Source of the DNA: a bacterium
GTDB taxonomy: Bacteria > Vulcanimicrobiota > Xenobia > Xenobiales > Xenobiaceae
Reading direction: 5' to 3'
Assembly: GCA_017444045.1 (NCBI GenBank)
Contig: JAFSXO010000062.1
Location: 1-6,219, forward strand
DNA: 6,219 nt
Below the pieces are notes generated by a model. That model was not told the origin of the DNA and ran no database searches. It worked only from the letters and a program-made list of their open reading frames with translations. This document shows, in pieces, positions 1-4,114 of the stretch. Both the position numbers and the translations under genes were made by a program. Each line of letters starts with the position of its first letter. Positions within the stretch are counted from its first letter, which is position 1.

Positions 1-88
1 CGTCCTTCAGAGCGTAGCGGTCTAGAAATATCTTTTCTCCCAGCTCGGATAGGCTGTTGTTTTCTGAAGTATATGTGTGTCTGAACAT
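1..88 (-). CDS. nrdJ: N-terminal fragment of adenosylcobalamin-dependent (class II) ribonucleotide reductase, cut by the window edge
   Basis: Only the first 29 codons are present and the gene continues past position 1. The ATG ends at 88 and follows an AGGGG ribosome binding site (95-99) with a 6-nt spacer. An in-frame TAA lies six codons upstream, so the start is secure. The peptide ends in LGEKIFLDRYALKD. This resembles the beginning of class II NrdJ reductases, where a helix ending in a DRY-x-x-KD-like motif precedes the ATP-cone/catalytic region; this recognition is from memory of the family. NrdJ reduces ribonucleotides to deoxyribonucleotides with a B12-generated thiyl radical and works with or without oxygen. 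The upstream region independently points to ribonucleotide reductase, because it holds two NrdR-box-like palindromes. A class I or III large subunit is less likely from the motif. Twenty-nine residues are too few for certainty. Confidence 0.68.
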   Translation of the reverse strand, partial: MFRHTYTSENNSLSELGEKIFLDRYALKD

Positions 89-105
89 CGGTAGCCCCTG
101 AATTT

Positions 106-139
106 AGCGGCGGCCTTATCCGCGGATAAGACCGCCGCT
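106..139 (-). promoter_or_regulatory. Strong hairpin in the nrdJ leader, 6 nt upstream of the ribosome binding site
   Basis: Arms 106-120 and 125-139 are complementary over 15 positions with one exception (114/131), around a CGCG loop. That exception is a C/A mismatch if the plus strand is transcribed but a G.U wobble in minus-strand RNA, so the structure fits the nrdJ transcript. No T-tract follows on either side, so it is unlikely to be an ordinary terminator. It ends 6 nt before the AGGGG of nrdJ and may affect translation, mRNA stability or attenuation. The role is inferred. Confidence 0.6.
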
Positions 140-190
140 GATAATAAGAAATCTGCAGATACAGCTGCTTAAATGATAGAATCCGCTGTA

Positions 191-219
191 ATATTATTCT
201 ATCTTAGCTTAAAAGACAA
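191..219 (-). promoter_or_regulatory. Weak candidate promoter for nrdJ
   Basis: Read on the minus strand, TTGTCT (214-219) and TAATAT (191-196) are 17 bp apart, each matching the sigma70 hexamers at 4 of 6 positions. An overlapping TAGAAT (196-201) is a better -10 but has no matching -35. The site lies between the NrdR-like boxes and the nrdJ start. It is the best I could find in this AT-rich stretch and is offered only tentatively. Confidence 0.25.
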
Positions 220-250
220 TACGAAAACCTATCGAATGTTTGTCGCATGT

Positions 251-266
251 TTACAACATGTTGTTG
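251..266. promoter_or_regulatory. NrdR-box-like palindrome (gene-proximal copy)
   Basis: The 12-bp perfect palindrome ACAACATGTTGT (253-264) matches the NrdR-box consensus acaCwAtATaTwGtgt at 10 of 16 positions, including the outer C and G of the core. NrdR is a zinc/ATP-cone repressor of ribonucleotide reductase genes that normally binds two such boxes about three helical turns apart. The second palindrome is centred 32 bp away, which is the expected spacing. Confidence 0.5.
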
Positions 267-282
267 TGCAGACAGAGCTTGT

Positions 283-298
283 TAACAATATATTGATT
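283..298. promoter_or_regulatory. NrdR-box-like palindrome (gene-distal copy)
   Basis: CAATATATTG (286-295) is a perfect palindrome and matches the ten-base NrdR core CwAtATaTwG at every position. Over the full 16 bp it matches 12. It is centred 32 bp from the neighbouring palindrome, and both lie 160-210 nt upstream of the putative nrdJ start. The call rests on the motif, the spacing and the downstream gene together. Confidence 0.6.
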
Positions 299-466
299 GT
301 TTGCTGGACTTTTATTGTCAGTGCCGACATGTTAGCGCCGCGCAAGATCGGGCCCATTAGCTTACGCGTTCGCTCGGGCGCTTTTGCTGAATGGCCTTGG
401 CAAGGCTGCCGGAGGAAAGTCTCGCTGGCTTAAGTCTGGCTAAGGCTGGGAAGCTCTGCTCTGAGC

Positions 467-499
467 AAAAACAAAAAGGCGCGCATTTGCGCACCTTTT
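467..499 (-). terminator. Rho-independent terminator of the 126-aa gene (minus strand)
   Basis: Arms 489-499 and 474-484 form an 11-bp stem around a 4-nt loop (485-488). On the minus strand the RNA continues into a U-rich tail (T, G, then five T, down to 467). The one imperfect pair (480/493) is a G.U wobble only in minus-strand RNA, which confirms the direction. It lies about 100 nt beyond the stop at 599 and could end the whole minus-strand transcription unit. Confidence 0.87.
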
Positions 500-598
500 G
501 CCCCTAAACCCCTAGTATATCTTTTTGCATGAACCGTAAGAATGTCCGGCTGTCAGAATAACTCAAAAAACGCTTGATGTATTCTGTTGCCTCAGCGG

Positions 599-979
599 TT
601 AATCGTTGTTGTACATCAGACGATAGGTACCCGGAGGCTCAATTTTGACGGACATTCCCTCGCTTACGGACATAGATGTAATTCTATTGCTGTAACCGAG
701 GTCGGCTACAATACCAGTACCACTCTGGCGCTGCTCTATCATAGCCAGTTGGCCTTCGAGACTCAACGAAACACGATCGCGCAGCCAGGGACTTTTGAAA
801 TTAGCGTCTATTAAAGACGTAGCTTCATCGGTATTTACTCCCTGAGCCGCCCCTACGCCGCCAGTATGCTGAATCTGCTGTTGCTGCTGTTGAGAGTCGT
901 ACGGATTGTAATTGACCTGTACGCTGTCACGACTGCGCCGCGCACGGATCTGTTCAATTTTGTCCTGATGGTCTCCCAT
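599..979 (-). CDS. Unrecognised 126-residue protein with a six-glutamine tract
   Basis: I do not recognise this family. The ATG (977-979) follows a good ribosome binding site, AAGGGG (986-991), with a 6-nt spacer, and TAA lies at 599-601. A dedicated intrinsic terminator sits about 100 nt downstream. The N-terminal third is charged and polar (IEQIRARRSR), then comes Q30-Q35 in a Tyr/Asn/Gln/Gly-rich stretch that looks disordered. From about residue 50 the sequence is more structured: a helical segment TDEATSLIDANFKSPW, then alternating hydrophobic residues suggesting beta strands to the C-terminus, which ends in YRLMYNND. There is no signal peptide, membrane segment, cysteine or known catalytic motif, so it is probably a small soluble cytoplasmic protein. 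It lies 229 nt downstream of the FHA gene on the same strand and shares its Q/G/Y-rich flavour. A functional link is only a guess. Confidence 0.8.
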   Translation of the reverse strand: MGDHQDKIEQIRARRSRDSVQVNYNPYDSQQQQQQIQHTGGVGAAQGVNTDEATSLIDANFKSPWLRDRVSLSLEGQLAMIEQRQSGTGIVADLGYSNRITSMSVSEGMSVKIEPPGTYRLMYNND

Positions 980-985
980 CTCGTA

Positions 986-1011
986 CCCCTTTCATCGTCG
1001 GCAAGCGACGA
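986..1011 (-). promoter_or_regulatory. Ribosome binding site and adjoining leader hairpin of the 126-aa gene
   Basis: The AAGGGG site (986-991) fixes the start at 979. Immediately upstream in the RNA, arms 1006-1011 and 995-1000 form a perfect 6-bp stem (TCGTCG with CGACGA) around a 5-nt loop, 3 nt from the ribosome binding site. The stem does not hide the site but could affect ribosome landing. Confidence 0.5.
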
Positions 1012-1074
1012 AAACAAACTGCCCCAACATCAGACTGGGAACTAAAGAAGCTCACAATCATTACGGCCAGAGGC

Positions 1075-1105
1075 ATTATCTATCCACCTTAAGGCAACAG
1101 ATAAT
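1075..1105. repeat. Inverted repeat with a nested palindrome in the 126-aa gene leader
   Basis: ATTATCT (1075-1081) and AGATAAT (1099-1105) are perfect 7-bp inverted arms. Between them lies the 8-bp palindrome CCTTAAGG (1087-1094). It could be a protein-binding site or an RNA element in the leader. No known motif was recognised. Confidence 0.4.
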
Positions 1106-1108
1106 CTA

Positions 1109-1138
1109 CCCTTTGAAGGGATTCTATCACATTTTATA
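1109..1138 (-). promoter_or_regulatory. Candidate promoter of the 126-aa gene with an adjoining dyad
   Basis: On the minus strand TGATAGAAT (1121-1129) fits an extended -10 (TGn followed by TAGAAT, 5 of 6). A second TATAAA lies at 1133-1138. No good -35 was found. Directly downstream of the -10 is the dyad CCCTT-2-AAGGG (1109-1120), placed where a repressor would block initiation. This would allow expression independent of the FHA gene. Confidence 0.33.
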
Positions 1139-1171
1139 GGCGGAAATACTTCTAAATTGTTACAAAATTGC

Positions 1172-1205
1172 GCTCTTCTTGTTAACCTGCGTTGCCATGA
1201 AGAGC
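1172..1205 (-). terminator. Weak hairpin just after the FHA gene
   Basis: Arms 1199-1205 and 1172-1178 (GCTCTTC with GAAGAGC) form a perfect 7-bp stem 3 nt past the FHA stop codon. The loop is 20 nt, and only GCAATTTTG follows. It may be a leaky terminator or merely a 3'-end stem, and read-through into the 126-aa gene is possible. Confidence 0.3.
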
Positions 1206-1208
1206 AGA

Positions 1209-4004
1209 TTAATTCTCAGTTCCAGAACGGCGCAGCTTCAGCACCGTGCGATTGGATATGCGTATTGTATCTTCGGCGGTTATGGGCATCTCTGCTCCCG
1301 GGCGCAGCTCTTTGTCGCCTACGGACGTTGTTCCCATGTCGCTGCGATGCTGTACGAAGAAACGGCTGCCGCGCACCAGCAGGACGCAATGCTCTTTGCT
1401 GATGCCCGGATCGGTGATATTGATGTCCGCGTTGCGATCGCGCCCAATTACCATGCGCTCGCGATTAAGGGCAAAGGTTTTGCCGAGATCGCTTTCCAGG
1501 CCTTCTGCTACTTCAATGGCGTATTCCCGGAGAACTTCCACAACGCGGCGCTCCTGGAATAGCACTATGGAATTGCCCAGCATAATGCGGTCGCCAGTTT
1601 GTAGCCCGATTACGTCGCCTTCGATTAAAGGTGTCTGGTTGACGGCTATATCGCTGCGGAAATTCATCAGCGTAAATCTTCCGCCGCGGTAGCTTACGAT
1701 GGCGTGATCGTTGGCAATACTGGGCTCCTCGACCTCAATGTCGTTGGCGCGGGCTCCAGGAGAGCCGAGGGTAAGCGTGCGGTCTTCGCTCATGCATGAT
1801 GCCAAAATCGCTACCTTTTCGCCTTGGCGGCTTCCCTGGATACAGCTGAATACGTAGTCGGCGCGGTAGGCTTCGTGCCCCCCGTCATCGCCGTGGCTAT
1901 TGTGGGACAGCTCGATCTCGGGGAACTCTTCGGGCGAGTTGGTTATGACAATACCCAGCGATTTGTCGACATTCTTAGGCAAGGCTGCCTGTGGCGGGAC
2001 TGCCGACTGAGGCGGAACTACCACGTCCTCAACGGGAGGCTCGGGAATTGCTTCCTGAGGAGGATTGATGGGGGCGTAATTCCTGATTGTAGGTTTGTTT
2101 TTATTTCCGCGCCCTTCAGGGCGCTTTGCGAAAGGGCTGTAAGGTGCCCTCGGCTGCGCAGGCTGCTGGCCAAAAGGCTGAGGCGGTTCCTGGGCTGCTT
2201 TTATGTCTTCAGAAAAGTCTTGGCTTGGCGGCGGGGGCGGAGGCGGTGGGGGCGGAGGCGGAGTCTCGCTGTCGATATCGGGCATCGGGTTGTAGCCGTC
2301 GTTGGAGAAATTGCCGTCCTCGTCGAAGTAGCTGTGCTGATAGCCCGGAGGGTTAGCTTCGCTGTTGTCGTTGCCTGGCGAAATTGGCTGAGAGTATTCG
2401 TTGGGCTGAGGATAACCATTGGAGCTGGATAATTCGCTGGTGTAGCCTCCCTGCTGGGGGTATCCTCCCTGCTGCGGGTAACGCCCTTGCTGGGGGTAGC
2501 CGCCCTGCTGGGGGTATCCTCCCTGCTGAGGATAACCACCCTGCTGAGGATAACCACCCTGCTGGGGGTAGCCGCCCTGCGGGGGATATCCTCCCTGCTG
2601 TGGGTAACCGCCCTGCTGGGGATAGCCGCCCTGCTGGGGGTAGCCGCCCTGCTGGGGATAGCCGCCCTGCTGGGGGTAGCCGCCCTGCTGAGGGTAACCA
2701 CCATGCTGGGGGTAACCGCCCTGCTGAGGGTAACCGCCCTGCTGGGGATAGCCGCCCTGCTGAGGGTAGCCGCCCTGCTGAGGGTAACCTCCCTGCTGGG
2801 AGTAGCCGTTGGAATTTTCCATGCTGCCAGGGTAGTCATAGCCCTCCTGAGAGGGGTAGCCCTGCTGGGCATAGCCGTTGGAGTCCGCCATACCGCTGGG
2901 GTAGTCTGCCTGCTGATAGGGGTTCTCATAGCTTCCGCTGTCGTAGCTTCTGAACTGATCCTGGCGGCTGGGCTGGCGATAAGAAGGATTGGGACGCTGA
3001 TAGCCTGGCTGCTGGGGAGCGCCCTGCGGGTAGCCGCTGCCATCGTCTGATCCCCATTGGTGCATCGACGAGCGGCGGGGGCCTCTGTCTTCGGGGTAAT
3101 CCTGCTGGGTAGGATAGCTCTGCTGTGCCCGCATTCTGCGGGAGCTTTGCGCGCTTTCTTCGCCTTGGCGCAGGATTAATGAAGTTTTGCCGATTTTGAT
3201 GACGTCTTTTTCGTAAAGAACCGTCGGAATATCGCAGCGTACTTTAAGATCCTGAGGTACGCCGTTGCTTATACGGCGGATGCGGGTGGGTACATTGCTG
3301 TTGTCGGACTGCAGGATGCCATAGGTGGCCGCGCGGTCCTGCCACACTAAAAGCGCCTGCTCGACAGGTATGGTTAAGTCGTGCAATAGCACACCCGCGC
3401 TGGCGCGCTGATCGTTGGGACCCTGAAGGCGCCCTATGACTAGCACCGGCTCGGTTAACGCGAACGAACGTCCCTGGTCTGGACCCTGAGCGACAATCAG
3501 ATGCAGGCCATGCTTGCTGGAATCGTTCATGGAGGCATCGACCAGGCCGGCCAGGCTGGCATTGTTTTCGCGGCTGCTTTCGTTGGAAATGCCTTTAAGG
3601 GCATTCATCACCGGGATAGATATGTCCGAAGAGCTAGCTGGTGCCTGAACAGCGTCGCCAAGCTTTCCAGACCGGGCCTCGCAGGGCTCTATGATAAACT
3701 CCAGCAGACCTAAACCGACACATTCCCCAAATTCCAGCAGATGTATATCTATAGCGGAACCGTTTACCAGTGTGGGGTTCGTGCGCGAGCGGTGGTGCAG
3801 CAGGTACGATTTGTGCTCCTCGCTCCATTGCAGCAGAGCATGGATTCTCGATACGGTAGGTTCTGTGAACAGAATCCAGCTCGGCGAATTCTCGCTGGAT
3901 TCGACTGCTCGGCCTAAGGTAATCTCAGGAGCGTTTAGAGGAATTACCCGTCCTGTATCGTTGCCGCTGGTCACCCTGATCTGCAATCCCGAAGTCCAAG
4001 CCAT
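1209..4004 (-). CDS. Four-FHA-domain scaffold-like protein with a prion-like PQQGGY repeat linker
   Basis: 931 residues. The ATG (4002-4004) follows GAGG (4012-4015) with a 7-nt spacer. Seen in order: FHA1, residues 5-105, with G31-R32, S52-x-x-H55 and N81-G82; FHA2, about 166-280, with G191-R192 but P213 and Q216 in place of Ser and His; a low-complexity linker, about 283-710, containing twenty PQQGGY units (402-521) and 12 prolines (582-593); FHA3, about 715-820, with GS instead of GR and Ala instead of the motif Ser; FHA4, about 826-926, with G854-R855 and S869-x-x-H872. There is no signal peptide, membrane helix or enzyme domain. FHA domains bind phosphothreonine peptides, usually marked by Hanks-type kinases. 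The terminal domains look competent and the inner ones do not. The likely role is a cytoplasmic phospho-dependent scaffold or condensate former. The partner is unknown and no kinase is in view. It lies 110 nt downstream of hflX with no terminator between them, so co-transcription is possible. Confidence 0.93.
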   Translation of the reverse strand: MAWTSGLQIRVTSGNDTGRVIPLNAPEITLGRAVESSENSPSWILFTEPTVSRIHALLQWSEEHKSYLLHHRSRTNPTLVNGSAIDIHLLEFGECVGLGLLEFIIEPCEARSGKLGDAVQAPASSSDISIPVMNALKGISNESSRENNASLAGLVDASMNDSSKHGLHLIVAQGPDQGRSFALTEPVLVIGRLQGPNDQRASAGVLLHDLTIPVEQALLVWQDRAATYGILQSDNSNVPTRIRRISNGVPQDLKVRCDIPTVLYEKDVIKIGKTSLILRQGEESAQSSRRMRAQQSYPTQQDYPEDRGPRRSSMHQWGSDDGSGYPQGAPQQPGYQRPNPSYRQPSRQDQFRSYDSGSYENPYQQADYPSGMADSNGYAQQGYPSQEGYDYPGSMENSNGYSQQGGYPQQGGYPQQGGYPQQGGYPQQGGYPQHGGYPQQGGYPQQGGYPQQGGYPQQGGYPQQGGYPQQGGYPPQGGYPQQGGYPQQGGYPQQGGYPQQGGYPQQGRYPQQGGYPQQGGYTSELSSSNGYPQPNEYSQPISPGNDNSEANPPGYQHSYFDEDGNFSNDGYNPMPDIDSETPPPPPPPPPPPPSQDFSEDIKAAQEPPQPFGQQPAQPRAPYSPFAKRPEGRGNKNKPTIRNYAPINPPQEAIPEPPVEDVVVPPQSAVPPQAALPKNVDKSLGIVITNSPEEFPEIELSHNSHGDDGGHEAYRADYVFSCIQGSRQGEKVAILASCMSEDRTLTLGSPGARANDIEVEEPSIANDHAIVSYRGGRFTLMNFRSDIAVNQTPLIEGDVIGLQTGDRIMLGNSIVLFQERRVVEVLREYAIEVAEGLESDLGKTFALNRERMVIGRDRNADINITDPGISKEHCVLLVRGSRFFVQHRSDMGTTSVGDKELRPGAEMPITAEDTIRISNRTVLKLRRSGTEN
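2226..2261 (-). repeat. Polyproline tract (12 codons) in the FHA protein
   Basis: Twelve consecutive proline codons encode residues 582-593. They use a mix of CCG, CCT, CCC and CCA, so the tract is not a simple trinucleotide slippage run. It probably forms a stiff polyproline II spacer between the Tyr/Gln/Gly-rich linker and the acidic, proline-rich stretch before FHA3. Long proline runs usually require EF-P for translation. Confidence 0.9.
2442..2801 (-). repeat. Twenty tandem 18-bp repeats encoding PQQGGY
   Basis: Twenty contiguous in-frame 18-bp units fill exactly 360 bp, with no spacers. In protein order the departures from PQQGGY are unit 1 (SQQGGY), unit 6 (PQHGGY), unit 13 (PPQGGY) and unit 18 (PQQGRY). 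Against the commonest unit I count about 34 synonymous codon differences and only four amino-acid changes. Tyrosines fall every six residues, like the stickers of prion-like domains. The hexapeptide is close to the PQGGYQQYN repeats of yeast Sup35; the likeness is compositional, not homology. The array makes all six frames open here, producing spurious antisense frames. Confidence 0.97.
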
Positions 4005-4114
4005 ACATGTGCCTCAAATGAGATAAAATATCGGACACCTGCCACCGCAGCTGTCATAATCTGGCGCTATTTTTAAAAGAAATATAAAATACGCAGTTTA
4101 ATTTTTCTCTATAT

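Larger units (their letters stand above)
89..598. other. 510-nt gene-free region: nrdJ leader and control region plus terminator of the 126-aa gene
   Basis: I see no convincing gene here. An open frame at 173-433 on the plus strand has no ribosome binding site and no recognisable protein pattern, and it runs through the regulatory palindromes. From the right, the region holds about 100 nt of 3' trailer, the intrinsic terminator (467-499), an imperfect triple repeat of CTGGCTTAAG type (425-453), the NrdR-like palindromes (251-298), an AT-rich stretch with a possible promoter (191-219) and the nrdJ leader hairpin (106-139). Confidence 0.6.

Noticed and set aside
411..421. GGAGGAAAGTC resembling the conserved 5' region of RNase P RNA
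   Set aside because: The flanking bases do not match, no conserved 3' portion is present, and only about 50 nt separate it from an oppositely oriented terminator.
173..433. 86-codon plus-strand open frame between the left-edge gene and the terminator
   Set aside because: It has no ribosome binding site and no recognisable protein pattern, and it runs through the NrdR-like palindromes and repeats that belong to the nrdJ control region.
1179..1692. Plus-strand open frames antisense to the end of the FHA gene
   Set aside because: They mirror the codon structure of the well-supported FHA4 domain and have no ribosome binding sites or recognisable motifs.
2442..2801. CRISPR-like or minisatellite array
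   Set aside because: The units are contiguous with no spacers, keep the reading frame exactly and vary mainly at synonymous positions, so this is a protein repeat.
2201..3050. Long open frames in other registers on both strands across the repeat region
   Set aside because: The 18-bp repeat unit contains no stop codon in any frame, so every frame stays open automatically. The products are monotonous and lack starts with ribosome binding sites. Only the FHA frame extends beyond the array into recognisable domains.
4005..4114. Terminator or promoter between hflX and the FHA gene
   Set aside because: The spacer is AT-rich, but I found no stem followed by a T-tract and no convincing -35/-10 pair. 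Only weak GCCA/TGGC arms with a long loop were seen.
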